DNA from: Saccharum officinarum
Lineage: Eukaryota > Streptophyta > Magnoliopsida > Poales > Poaceae
Length of the DNA stretch: 64,000 nt
Direction of reading: 5' to 3'
NCBI GenBank assembly: GCA_020631735.1
Contig: CM036170.1
Location: 73,237,737-73,301,736, forward strand
This document shows, in pieces, positions 11,101 through 22,543 of this stretch. Positions within the stretch are counted from its first letter, which is position 1. Every line of letters begins with the position of its first letter. Made by a program: the position numbers and the translations under genes. The notes beneath the pieces were generated by a model. That model was given only the letters and a program-made list of their open reading frames with translations, made no database searches and was not told the origin of the DNA.

Positions 11101-12773
11101 GTGGAGTGAGTGCCGCTGGCCGCGTGAGCACCGCACCGACGGCCATGGCGCGGCAGCGCACGACGGTGTTCCGACGTGTACCGGCCATCCCATCCGGTAG
11201 CGTCATCACCTAGGCTGCTCTACCCACCCCGGAACCCAGAACACTTAGCGGGGAGACTAGATGGTGACCGTAGGGATCTGACCACGGTGAGCCGCTGCGC
11301 GGACAGTGCGCCGGCGAGGACTCACGGTGGCGGAAATCGAAATTTGCCCTCACCTCGACACAATCCGGTCAAGCCACGGGTGGAGGAGGTAGAGGGGATT
11401 CAGGTGGAGCGGTAGACGGGATTTGGAGGACGGGGTGCGATGGTGAGCTTGCCGAAGCTCACGGCGGCAATGGCGGAGCGGCTGCTTGCTTGGCGCAGCG
11501 CGCGGTGGAGGAGAAGAAAGGCGAACTGGAGCGGGTGAGGGTGTCGGTAGGCGCGGGGTGGCTTCAAGACGTGGCTGCGACGCCAGAATGCGCACGGCGC
11601 GTGGCCAGTGCGGTCAGCCGGCCGTCGACACGCGGTGTACACGCGGCCACCGAGTTCTGAATCGCCCGAGCACTGTAGCGTCTGAACTTTCCGTTTCAGT
11701 GTCCATCGAGTCGACTGACAGCGAAAGTTAAACGATGATTATCTCCCAAACCGGTTCGAGTTAGTCAAAGATGATTACACCAATTTTGTAGAGCTACATG
11801 AGGGCTACAAGTTTGTTAATTGGAGTTTGGACTGGTTCGGCCTGGATTTGAAACCACAGAGCTCCAAAGTGGTGTACTTGGAAACTGAAACGTGTTTTCA
11901 GTGGGTGAACCCGACTGAAACCCTATTTTCAAGACACCACATCTCCTAAACCATTTAGAACTAGGTGATGGCGATATTGACAATGTTGTAGAGCTATGTG
12001 TGGACAACAACTTTGTCAATTGGCTCAAAGACTGGTTCGGCCTAGTTTGTGATTTACAAGTTGCCAAAGTGAGGTACAGTGAAACAGTTTTCAGCTCCAC
12101 ACTTAGCCAAAATGGCTAAGTCCCAAAACAGCCTCTAATACTGACTTGTGGGCCATTTTTGAGTATGTTCTGTTCATTTTCATGAGATGGCCATATTAGA
12201 ACTTTTGTTCCTCATGAAATTCTCTACAACTTTGCTTAAGGGTGCTCCTCCATGCAAGATCTCTAAATTGGACTTTTTAATTAGTCAAACCAGATCACTC
12301 TAGGGTTCCAACTTAGTCAACAACATTTGGAAGGGCAATTTGGTAATTTTGGCCAACATGAACATTGCTCCACTACTTACCCTAAATGTAATTAAGGTGT
12401 TATAAGACCTAATTAGCCACTCTACACATTGGCTGCACAAAATTCCTAGTGTCACATACTTTGGCACAAGTAATTCAATATTTTCACCCAAATGTTGCAA
12501 GCTCGTGTTGCACATGTTGCATGAGTGTGTTGCATAACACTTGCTAATTATGTTACACTAAAGTGGTTGACATATCTCACAAAGGAATTTGCACATAAGG
12601 TACTTGTGTGTTGCACACTACTCACATCTTACTTCACATGAAATATAAACATATGTGGCATTGTTTCCAAAGCATGTTTTACATATTATAAGCTTATGCA
12701 TGAAATGAATGATGCTTGCTTATGCTTATGCAAATGCAATGCAATTAAGGAGCTAAACACCTGAGGTGTTACA
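8197..12773 (-). repeat. 5' LTR of G1 (4577 bp)
   Basis: The plus strand starts TGTAACAGAACCGACC and ends CTGAGGTGTTACA, so on the minus strand it begins TGTAACACCTCAGGTG and ends CTGTTACA. It is collinear with the solo LTR at 2730-7860 apart from a missing block of about 0.6 kb, equivalent to roughly 5060-5700 of the solo copy. It contains the same GC-rich block (10690-11700). Confidence 0.9.
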
Positions 12774-13346
12774 AGCAAGCTCATAAACAAAGTTGTTACA
12801 TTTGTTTGTGCATTCTCATATAACTTGCTCATTGCACATGTATTTAAATTCAATATACATGCTTGTGTGGTGCAATGCTAGTATAGAACTTGAATGATGA
12901 AATGATCTACTAGCATGCATAGGAATAGTTTACATGTGGTATCTAGACGTGCCTTAAACTTTACAAGTGGTTCAAGAACCTTTACTATAATGTTGATCTC
13001 ACGGGGTTCTTGAGTTATGATGGAAGTCTAGTTACCTCATGATGCTAAGGATGGTGTAAAAGGCAACTCCAATTGGTATCACGCTTCAAAGGACCATTTC
13101 TTACACTTTAGCATCATTTTGGTAGAATTACTCTCTCAACACTTCTATCCATGCATATGTGCAAAGCTTTCAATCCAAACTCTATGCACATATGTAGGGA
13201 GAGCTAATGCTACAAAAACCTAGCTTGTGATAATTGTCCAAACTTTACTTATGAGCATAATGATTGGACAAATATGACAAGTTCAAAACTTTTATTATCA
13301 AAATCATCTTTGTGAGGGTTGTCATCAATTACCAAAAGGGGAAGAT
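12774..13346 (+). mobile_element. 3' end of internal region of a SIRE/Maximus-type copia element
   Basis: Non-coding tail ending GTCATCAATTACC, a polypurine tract AAAAGGGGAAGA (13334-13345), and then the LTR start. This arrangement is characteristic of SIRE-type copia elements. The pol part is not in the window, because gypsy element G1 inserted at 12773. No ORF. Confidence 0.8.
13334..13345 (+). promoter_or_regulatory. Polypurine tract of copia element
   Basis: AAAAGGGGAAGA one base before the LTR. This is the plus-strand priming site for reverse transcription. Confidence 0.8.
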
Positions 13347-14117
13347 TGAAAGTCCCTAGTTTGGTTTTGGCTAATTGATGAAACCTAGGACTAACCTTTG
13401 TATCTAAGTGGATAATTTAGATAAAGGTGGTCATTGAATGTGAGACATGACATTGACTCATATGACCAAGATGATGAAGACCAAGATGATGCTTGGCTCG
13501 ATGGACCGGTTGTGAAGGTGAAGGGCAAGTCGAGGCTTCGAAGCAAAGGACCATGTGATGGTGAAGCTTGAGCAAGACTTGGTGCCGACGGACCGATGCA
13601 ACGGTGAAGAGCAAGTGAAGTCAAGGTCAATGGATCGAGACGGTCATGTGATGATATGAAGTGGATCATATCTTTTGCGAAAATAAAATGGGCTCAAGGC
13701 AAAGGTATAACCATAGGGCCATTTTGTTTTGCACTCAAGACACCATAGAGGGTGTGAGTGGTTTAGGATCGATAGCCGAACTATTAAGAGGGGAAGTCTT
13801 ATCGGTTATTCGATGCACGGGTGCCACTAGGTGAATTCATGAAGTACATTGCATGTAGGGCCTAGTGAGCTAACTGGAAAACCTTTGAAAATGATTATGA
13901 AAATGCTAACACACGTGCACAAGGTGGTGATCACTTGTTGGTGTTGGCACATTTACGAAGGCGATGAAGTTTGTACGGTAGAGAGGGTTTGGGTCTCTCT
14001 CTCCCTCCCGCCGAGCTTGCGAGCGCGGGATTCAGGCGTTTTTGGGAACTTGAAATGCCTATTTTCCACTACGCCGGAAGTCAGAAAAGAAAAGGAGGTG
14101 AACGGAGGTCACAGAGG

Positions 14118-14566
14118 TGACCGGACGCGGTCATGGTATGACCGGACGCGTCCGGTCAGCAGTCAGGCGCGCGGGTGCTAGGGTTTGCAACCGGCGCGTC
14201 TGGTCACTCGCGGGACCGGCGCGTCCGGTCAGTCGCCCAGAGAGAACTACGGTTCACAAGGACGATCGGACGCGAGGCGCGTCCGGTCACACGCGATCGG
14301 ACGCGTCTGATCGTTGAGGGAGCTTACTGGACTCTAACCGGACGCGGGTTCTGTCGCGTCCGGTCGTTACTTCGCGGGCGCGCGGTGCTGTGCGATCGGC
14401 GCGTCCGGTCGTTGACTGGAGCGCGTCTGGTCACTCAGGACCGGCGCGTCCGGACGTTATGAGAAGTGTGTCCGGTCACGGGGTTTGACCGTTGGCGCAG
14501 TGACCGTTGGAAGATCGGACGTGGTTGAGCGCGTCCGGTCAGTTATGACCGGCGCGTCCGGTCATC
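14118..14566. repeat. Array of about 13 degenerate CG-rich palindromes in the copia U3
   Basis: Repeated variants of GACCGGACGCGTCCGGTC. The best unit, 14139-14158, is a perfect 20-bp palindrome (TGACCGGACGCGTCCGGTCA). Units appear as full palindromes or half-sites (GCGTCCGGTC, GATCGGACGCG), with irregular spacing of roughly 20-50 bp. The array ends about 50 bp upstream of the TATA box. Similar CCGGAC-type palindromes occur in other grass copia LTRs. Confidence 0.85.
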
Positions 14567-14616
14567 CCGAAAAGACCCAGTGAAGGGGTATAACGGCTCT
14601 ATTCGGATGGGATGCT

Positions 14617-14624
14617 TATAAATA
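14617..14624 (+). promoter_or_regulatory. TATA box of copia LTR
   Basis: TATAAATA downstream of the palindrome array and in the position expected for the U3/R boundary of a 2.2-kb LTR. The start site is predicted about 30 bp downstream. Confidence 0.6.
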
Positions 14625-15543
14625 CTTGTTGGCAGGCCCTTGGGGAGGTTACTCGTAATTTCTAACATACTTGTGCATCCTTTGAGCTAGAGCATCTCCT
14701 CCCACTCATCTCTCTTGCTTGATTGCAAATCAAACGTGAGATTGAGTGATCCCAAAGTGCATTGCATAGCTTGAGGGCATCTAGTGGCACTTGTGGGTGG
14801 TTTAGCCGGTGGATTTCTTGTTACTCTTGGAGAGTACCGCTCCTAGCCGGCTTGGAGATTGTTGGAGGCGTTGGCAAGAGAAGGTGATTGTTCTTGGCCA
14901 CCTCCGGTTGATTGTAAGAGGTTCTTGTGCTTTCCTCGACGGAGTGCCAAAAGCAACTCTATTACATTGCGCGTGTCATTGAGTTACCTCACTTGAGAGT
15001 GGTGTCTTGCGGTACCTTGCGGGGCGTGCCTTGAGGGGCAAGTGACTTGAGGGTCACACCGAGGAACCATCTAAGTGTTGGTCGACACAACCGGTGACGT
15101 AGCTTGTCGGTGCACAAGTGAACACCGGGTGAACAAAAATATTGTGTCACTTGTCTCCCGGTGATTGGTCTTCATATTGTGTTGTTATCAATATTGATTG
15201 ATTGTATATCATCTTGGTGATTGGCAACATCTTCACTCCACCGCCGGTATAAGTTTCACAATCCTCTCTCTTGCATTTATTTTACTAGTTTATCTTGTGT
15301 AGCTCTAGTAGTAGCTTTGCTAGTAGTGTTGTTAGCTTGCTCACTAGTGTAAGTTCAGTGACGTAGCCCTTGTGTGAACTAGAGATCATAATCTACTAGA
15401 CTTGTGGATAGGAGGCTTGCATCACAACCGTAGGCTAAGCAAAACTCGCTTTGCGCCGTTTGTTATTCTAACAAGTTTGCTTAGTGATTCTTATAGAAAT
15501 TTTTATAGGCTATTCACCCCCTCTAGCCATCTAGGACCTTACA

Positions 15544-18500
15544 AACTCTCATCATGTCATATTCCATATAACTGTCCAAGTGTTCCATCAATATTACTAC
15601 GATGAAATAACTCAAGTCAAGTGTTTACTATCCAGTGAACGATAGCGATTCGAATCGATTATTAACCAGCTGGTAATTTATTCCTCACATAAACCTCACT
15701 CACCCGCTAAAGTGAGATATTGGTCACCGAGTCAACCATTCAGGTAAAGTCTCGAGTTTGCTAGGAACCACATGTACCCGGGGGCCGCCCGACTTCTCTT
15801 TGGCCTTATCATCGCGCCCCCGTGTCCTACCACACCTGCTCCGGTACAGTGTGTTGCGGGCAATCCACTCGGCCCGAATAATCTCCTAGCTTCACGGTCG
15901 AAAGGTACATTATTCGGCCAGCTAAATGTAAGGCATGCGTTCAACATGACTCGAGGCCCAACAACGGTCGGTCCTTAATCGACACAGACAGAAAACACTA
16001 CAGTCCGAAACCCTGCAAGTCTCCGTCCTGTCTCAATTTCACATTAACACTTAGTTATTCTCAGATGACATACTTTTTCAAGCAGATCCAGATAACCAAC
16101 TATAGCTCGCAGGTGACAGGAAATCACCCGACTTCTACCGGTCTAAGCAAGCTAAGCATTTCTTGACTGCGAATACTAAGGTAACAAGGATATGGTAGAA
16201 GAAAGGTAAATAAGGTATAATGCAGCAACCGTTGCAAGCAACTCCTAAACGTAATGCATCAGTTAAAGTAAAGCATTAATAAAATATTTGCAAACCGAGA
16301 GAGAAATGCTCTGGGGCTTGCCTCTTTTGAAAGAGATCGGGCGATGGTCGGGACACTCTGGAAGATCTTCACCGACCTCCTCGTCGACTTCGGACACCTC
16401 CTGCTCTTGTACCTCGGGCTGCTCTTCCGGCTCCTCGGGAACTGCTACCGGAGTTACTTCTTGCGATCCTGTATGATGCAAATGTATAAGTGCTCATGCC
16501 TAGGTGCATTACAGAGGTGACATATAATGATCATGATTAATGAGATGTAGATGAACATGTTTACTTTATTGCATAAAGTAGGAATACAACTCTTCTACAA
16601 GGTAGTCAACATCATCCAAGAACATATACTAGTATACCACTATCAACATTCTCTATCATGTCAAGTCACCACAGAAATCTAAGATGCTTCAAAGATACAC
16701 CAAAGTAAATCTTATTAACTAGTCATGCATTAACAAGGTTAATTAAACCCTAATTGCAACTAGGTTTGAACAACAACACCTATTTTAGTAGCACAAAAAA
16801 ATCTAAGAAAATTACAGTAGCTTACTATCTTCTAATCTAGCATGCCACAAAAATTTCATTACATTTGGAGTACTACAACTGCCTACACAGAAATAACAAG
16901 CTAGGGCCTAAAAATGAGCATAAAATACTTTATACTATGAAAAGTGTCAAACAACAGATTTAGCATTTTTCCTACATTCTACACAATAAACAATCACTAT
17001 AGAAAAATTATTATATGCATGTTTTATTCATATTTTTCTCTCTATAAAAAATAACAATTATTAATAATAATAAGCACTTGTGCTACACATCAAAATTTTT
17101 CTATAGAACATGCATGGAACATATTTTTCCTAGAAAGTACGTCACAAAAGAAAATTATTGCAAGTGGAACCATATTTTTCTGAGCTTTCTATGATTTATT
17201 ACATATTTATCAATGAAACAACAATTTCAGTGATTAAATAAAAACTCTACAAAAAAGTATTTCAAACTTGACATACAATATTTTTAGATCATAGATCTAC
17301 TTATGAGAAACACTACAAAATTTGTTTCATAATTTTTGGAGCTAAAATGAGCAAGTTATGAATTTCTAAACCATTTTCATCTTTTCTGAAAAATCATTTT
17401 CAAATTTCTTTTAAACATCAGCTGCTGAAAACGCTATGTGTACCCGGTGCAGTGCACGCGCGCGCGCGAGAGGAGACAGACAGGTGGGCTCGCGACCCCA
17501 CGGGTCAGTCACCTAGAGGCGGGGAGGCGCTGACCGCACGGTTCTCGCCGACGGTGAGCTCGCCGGTGGTGAGGTCACCACCATCGTGATCACCGTGCTA
17601 AGGCGGTCACGTTGGTGCAAACGGCATGACCGGAGGAGCTCAGAAAGAGGCTCGCCGTCGCCAATGGCAGCTCCCCGGCGGTGAGCCGTCTCCGGCCAAG
17701 TCAAGGCGCGGGGAAGAGCTCACGGGCACCGGTGAGGTCGTGCGATGCGGTTGCGCTTGAAAAAGAGGCGAAGGGTGGAGCGGAGGGGCGAGCTCCACGG
17801 AGCGGCTCACTCCGGTGAGCTCGGCCGGAACTCCGACGAGCGATTCACACGGAGGGGAGGCTTACCACGAGCAACTGGTGCGAGCACGGGCTACGCAAGG
17901 GAAAGGCGGAGCTTGGGACAAGATGGAACAGCTCGTGGTGAGCTAGTATGGCCGGAACAGCCAACTCCGGCGAGCGCGTGCTCGGCCATGGGGCGGAGGT
18001 GGTGCGCGGGCTCTGCTCTTGCTGCTGGCGAGCTGAGGGAGTGGGGGAGGAGTGAGTGGGCGCGGACGGGAGTGCCGAGACGCAGGTGAAGGAGAGCGCG
18101 GCCGCGGGGGCCACCGGGCGACACGGGGCGGCCGACGCCGGCGTACGGGCGCCACGGGGCGGGCGGACTCTGCCGCGAGCGCCACGGCATCGCGCGCACG
18201 GGCGGGAGGAAGCAGGCGCTGGCGCGGGCCGGGCCGCTTGCGCGAGCAGGCCGAAACGGAGGCGGCGGCCCGTTAAGGCCGGAAAACCCTTTTCCTTTTA
18301 TAAATAAATTTCCAGATTTTTTAAATTGATTCAAATTCAAATTTTGAAGATGAAAAAGACATTTTCATAAGTTGTCCCCAAAACAAAAGTTGTTCAAAAT
18401 TTAATTCTCTACAACTTTTATTTAGGGCACTTTTAAAAATTCTAAACAGATTTTGAATTAGTGATTTAAAGTCCAATTTTTAAATAAAAACTTATTTTTC

Positions 18501-18769
18501 TAGAATATTTTAAAAGCAAAATTTGGGGAGATTTTGAATACAAAAGTTGCTCCAAAAATTATGCTAATTAATTCTAAGTCATTTAAAGTTATAGTCAAAC
18601 AAGTTCTACCACTCTTAGCAAGCAAATGCAATAATTTAGAGTTCAAACAGATGTTTTTCACACTTCAATTTAATTTCAACTTATATTGCATGTGATGATG
18701 AACATGTATGTGATGCTAATGCTCATGCTTTGGGATGTTAATGCATGCTTAACACCCAGGGGTGTTACA
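15544..18769 (-). repeat. Gypsy-family 5' LTR fragment (G0), truncated by the copia insertion
   Basis: The same family as the LTRs at 8197 and 60793. The plus strand ends AACACCCAGGGGTGTTACA at 18769, the outer LTR end on the minus strand. Blocks such as AACTCAAGTCAAGTG and TTATTAACCAGCTGGT match 61558-61630 of the second element. It contains the GC-rich block (17450-18280). Its inner end and internal region are displaced beyond the copia. The LINE begins immediately at 18770, so G0 lies inside the LINE. Confidence 0.85.
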
Positions 18770-20023
18770 GTAGTAACCCTACGATTTACATCCATCAGTA
18801 CTCCTTGATCTACCTCCTGAACTTCTGATGTAAAGAGATTGTCAAAGTACTCCTTCGCCATCACATTCATCTCTTCAATGTTCTCATATCTTACCCCTTG
18901 TTCATCAACAAGCCCCTTGACCATGTGTTCTTCTCCTCTGGGTCAACGCAAAATGATAGAAAAAGCTAGTGTTCCGATCTCCATGCTTAAGCCAATTTGC
19001 TCTAACTCTCTAGACCCAGATAATTTCTTCTTGCTCAAGAAGTAGCTCCAACCGCAGGAGTATCTCCTTCTGTGCCGTTAACGACTCATCAGTCAGCGGC
19101 CCACGCCTCAGGCTTTCAAGCTCTCTCTTCAATTTCTTCATATGTTGGACAGCCTTCTTCAGAACTTCACGGTCCCAGGCATGCAAATCATCGTGCACCG
19201 CATTCACCTTTGTCATCAGCTTTGGACCGTTGCCCATCGCCACAGCCCTTGCCCAGGCTGCCTGCACTATTACCTCCATCGTTTCCTCCTTCAACCATCT
19301 AGCTTCAAATCTCCTCGGCCCCTCCCTGTTAACAGATTGCCCACTGGCAGTCTGTTTCAACAATGATTGGGCGGTGGTCGGATTTGACCATCTCCCCATT
19401 CACAAGTTGTGCTTCTGGAAATAAAATATTCCATTGTGTATTAGCAACTCCCCGATCCAATCGTTCTCTGATCCTCCCTCTCTGCCAAGTGAACACATCA
19501 CCTGAAAACCAATATCAGCTAACTCGCAGTCCATAAGAGTATACCGGAAAGCTTGCAGTTGTACTTGCGATCTTGCTCGGCCCCCTTCCTTTTCATGATG
19601 GAATAATATTTCATTAAAATCCCCTAGAGCCAACCACGGGAGGGACAAATTACCATGCAAAGACCACAACGCCTCCCATGTCAAATGTTTATACTTCCAT
19701 CTCGGCTCTTCATAAATTCTTGTCAACCTCCACTCCTCATAGCCTCTAACCACCACATTTATGAAATATTGTGAAACACCTTGATATTGAATCACTATCT
19801 CCTTCCTCTACATCATAAGCAAACCCCCACTTCGACCATCACTTTCGTTGATGATAAAGTGATCACATCCTAGCCTTCGTTTCAAACTTTCTGCCTTTGC
19901 TTTTCCCACATGTGTTTCAGACAGAAAAAACACATCTGGTTTCTCCCGCTTCTGGATTTCCAAAAGTGCATGCACTACCCGGTCACTAGCAAGGCCCTGG
20001 CAGTTCTAGACCAAGATTTTCAT
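18770..20023 (-). pseudogene. LINE ORF2 5' part: endonuclease and linker, truncated before the RT core
   Basis: The start ATG at 20023-20021 (MKILV) is followed by an in-frame TAG at 20008-20006, then NCQGLASDRVVHALLEI, which is the exonuclease-endonuclease-phosphatase N terminus, and later FFLSETHVGKAK. A second in-frame TAG lies at 19810-19808. Both are at positions where related proteins usually have Trp. The next segment carries LPWLALGDFNEILF, the endonuclease catalytic motif. There is then a frame change, a helical linker (19399-19010) and the pre-RT region (EYFDNLFTSE, to 18770). The RT motifs are absent because the gypsy LTR starts. Non-functional. Confidence 0.85.
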
Positions 20024-20381
20024 TGTGCCCGGTCACTCTCCTCGAAGGAGAGCACCGATCTAATATTTGTGTTTGACAAATCATCATCCTTCCCTCCTCC
20101 GTTCTTCCTAGGTCTCTTCTTCTCCTACTCTTTCAAAGGACTTATAGATGCATCCTTCTGGGCTGGATGCTCTAGAAGATTAACTTGCTTAGCTTCACGT
20201 CCTGTACCATCCCCATCCATTCCCTCCCTTAGCTTGGACAGTGTAGTGTCTAGGTTTTCATCATCACCCCAAGAAGTTTCCATGTCTTCAGCTTCATCAT
20301 CCACTCAATCTCCTCTTCCTCCTCCTCTTCCTCGCCCTCTGCCACGACCTCTGCTCCTACCTCCACATGAATCATCCCTCC

Positions 20382-21167
20382 TTAATACCGGCAGGTAAGG
20401 GACACGCAGCCAATCACCCACTCACAGCTTTCTTTGCTATGAATTCCATCTCTGCATTCAGTAACTTCATGCCCCATACAACCACAGAAAAAACAAAAAG
20501 CCGGTAGCTTTTCATATTGCACTAAGTATTTCATTCGTTCTTTAAGCGTGATTGGCACCATGCGCACCAGCGGTTTCTTGAGATCAAGCCAAACCTTAGT
20601 ACGCAGGTATAGCGTAGAGTTGATCTTGCCCTCATTCACCACTACCGTGATAGGATCTCCAACCTTCTTCGCTACCTTCTCCACCAACTCCCTCTTATTC
20701 ATAAGACCCTCTGGGACCCCTTGAATTCTCGCCCAGATTGGTATCTTATCTAGCTTGTACGCATGAACGTTGGAGAAGCCGTCATACTCTTCCATCACAA
20801 TAGCCGCACCTCGAAACAAGCATGGACTTCCTTCCATCACCCTCGACCAATCGCTGAGGCAATGGGGTTGTACCAGGAACAGATTCGGACCCAACGCCTT
20901 GAAAGTCACATCTTTTGTCGCAGACCAAGCGTTCCTTAGGGCGCTAAACAGTGCAGCGTGGTTGAACGGCTTCGTCGTGTGAACCCTAAAAAGGGCAAGC
21001 CAACGAATCTCCTTCACGAGCTCTTCAAATTCACCAGAGAAATCAAGAGCATCTTCCTCTTCCCCTTGCAACTTCAGACCCTTCAGGCGCTCCTCCAAAC
21101 TAGGTGTCCTGCCATCGTCCTCCATCTTCGTCCCCTTCCCCTTATCCTTCTTGGATTGATCCGCCAT
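20382..21167 (-). pseudogene. LINE ORF1 (DUF4283-like nucleic-acid-binding protein with CCHC knuckle)
   Basis: The start MADQSKKDKGKG leads into a charged N terminus. A domain typical of DUF4283 proteins follows (ALFSALRNAWS, FRGAAIVMEEYDG, IPIWARIQGVPEGL). A knuckle CFFCGCMGHEVTEC (C-x2-C-x4-H-x4-C) comes near residue 230. The frame stops at 20382. A frameshift hides an RG-rich tail (GRGRGRG) readable down to about 20290, and an acidic and basic tail to about 20040, so the true ORF1 was longer. In this family ORF1 binds the LINE RNA in the RNP. The start is supported by its position just upstream of the conserved DUF4283 region and just downstream of the UTR. Confidence 0.85.
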
Positions 21168-21345
21168 GCAAGATCGTCGGTAGCACTCAGGCTCCTTGCG
21201 GAGGAGAGCGCAGCACGGGCGTAGTGTTTGGGTGGCGAGGTCATGTCAATCTCGGCACTTTTCCGGGTGGACTCCGGCGTCGCCGCCAGAGGAGTAGGAA
21301 ACCCTAGTTTAGGGGAAAATGTTGTTGTTCTAGTGGCTACAACTC

Positions 21346-22415
21346 TCATTCAAGGTTTGTGTTACGCACGGCTGGACCTGGGAAACGAATTCCACAGAAC
21401 GGTTGCCAGCAGACTGCTCGATCACCTTTGGCCGAACAGGCGAACAGGGTTGAGCTTGTGACGGAAGTAGGCAAGCCTAATAAGTCTAGTAATGGTAACT
21501 TTTTTTTGTCTTTCCCCTATACGCTTATAACAAACAATGTTCAAATAACTCATCATGTTTTTTGGGATGATATAAAAATTATGAGTTTAATTGGAAATAG
21601 AAAATAACACACACCATTGGATTTATAATAATCTAACAGATTAAATAAATCAAAGAATTCGAGCCCAATACAATTAATACATAATAATATTGAAATCATA
21701 AATAAGAAAAAATAGTTGTTTGATTTACGTCCATTTTGGAACAAAAATATCTAAATAAATAAAGAGTCCATGTAAAACACATTTATGAAATTTGAATAAA
21801 AGATTATGAAAAATTAATAGTTTGATCTCCAATTTAATTGGAAAAAAAACAACTTATTATGAGGATAGTTATAGTCAAACAAAGAAAAGCTTTATGTTAA
21901 AACTACTTTTAAGTAAAAAAGTGGTTATAATGAGAGAAAAAAACTAGCTATCATGTGTGGTCATCTTGCTACTTTGTATTAAAAACATAAAAACTGAGTT
22001 AGATCAACTTATTATATATTTTCCCAAAAAACTATACCAAACAAGACCATAGTTTCCCGCTTTGGTCGTATGGTGTCATGGTGTGATGACTTACGAGTAG
22101 CTTTCGCTCGTGCTATATACATCCCATAAAGAAAACTAAGAAATTGTCACATAAAAAAGACACTATAATATTGTTTGACATTATATTGACATTGTTCAGA
22201 ACTGTTTATCAGTTTCCACTATTTTTTTAATGAAGGGTATACATATTATTTTGTTTGATCCTTAATTTCTGCTACAAATTCTGTAATGTTTAATTCGAAA
22301 AAAATCCTACAGTATTTTCTTTATGCATGGAGGGAGAGTACAGTAGAACCGCTCAATACATAGCGATGTTTGCTTGCTTGTAATTGCAATTTCCTGTTTC
22401 GTTTCGAATCAATTA
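21346..22415. other. AT-rich intergenic sequence
   Basis: No coding region, RNA gene or clear element boundary seen. Composition is strongly AT-rich from about 21490 to 22060. TTA at 22413-22415 is the left target duplication of the adjoining MITE. Confidence 0.5.
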
Positions 22416-22540
22416 GGCACCGTTCGGTTCACAGCGAATGATGCCCAAAAACCATTCCTACCAGGAATCCTTGTGTGATTTATATAGAGTCTTCACCAGG
22501 AATAATTTTCCACCAGGAACGAGCCTAACCAAACGAGCCC
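22416..22540. mobile_element. Tourist-like MITE (PIF/Harbinger type), 125 bp
   Basis: The left end GGCACCGTTCGGTT and the reverse complement of the right end, GGGCTCGTTTGGTT, form imperfect 14-bp terminal inverted repeats. TTA on both sides (22413-22415 and 22541-22543) is the PIF/Harbinger target duplication. No coding capacity. Confidence 0.75.
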
Positions 22541-22543
22541 TTA

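Larger units (their letters stand above)
1..12773 (-). mobile_element. Ty3/gypsy LTR retrotransposon with very long LTRs (G1), 3' part off window
   Basis: In minus-strand order there is a 5' LTR (12773 to 8197), a tRNA-iMet-type primer-binding site (8194 to 8183), a leader split by a solo LTR, an accessory ORF (2284 to 1691), and gag with a CCHC knuckle running off the left edge. Protease, RT and integrase lie outside the window. The long LTRs and Met PBS resemble Tekay/Del-type chromoviruses. That lineage call is an inference, because no RT, integrase or chromodomain is visible. The right flank is copia internal sequence, so this element inserted into a copia element; the flanking 5 bp are AGCAA (12774-12778). 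Confidence 0.85.
2730..12773. repeat. Giant inverted repeat: two opposed LTRs around a 336-bp loop
   Basis: Arms are 2730-7860 (plus) and 8197-12773 (minus) of one LTR family, separated by 336 bp of leader. Read-through transcription from either side would give a self-complementary RNA several kb long. Confidence 0.85.
13347..15543 (+). repeat. 3' LTR of SIRE-type copia element (2197 bp)
   Basis: Starts TGAAAGTCCCTAGTTTGG right after the PPT and ends CATCTAGGACCTTACA. It contains a palindromic CG-rich repeat array (14118-14566) and a TATA box (14617). At 15544 the sequence switches to gypsy LTR, so this copia inserted into that LTR. Short ORFs inside (for example 13849-14462) are frames through the repeat array and not genes. 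Confidence 0.88.
18770..21345 (-). mobile_element. LINE (L1-type plant non-LTR retrotransposon), 3' part cut off by gypsy LTR
   Basis: Minus-strand 5' UTR from roughly 21345, then ORF1 (21167 down to about 20040) and ORF2 (20023 onward) with an endonuclease region and the start of the RT region. It is broken at 18769 by LTR insertion. The 5' boundary is estimated from loss of similarity-like GC content, not from a target-site duplication. Confidence 0.85.

Noticed and set aside
13849..14462. Arg/Gly-rich ORFs in the copia LTR
   Set aside because: Frames through the CCGGACGCG palindrome array, with no coding evidence.
14118..14566. CRISPR-like array
   Set aside because: Repeats are degenerate palindromes with irregular spacing in a plant LTR, with no cas genes.
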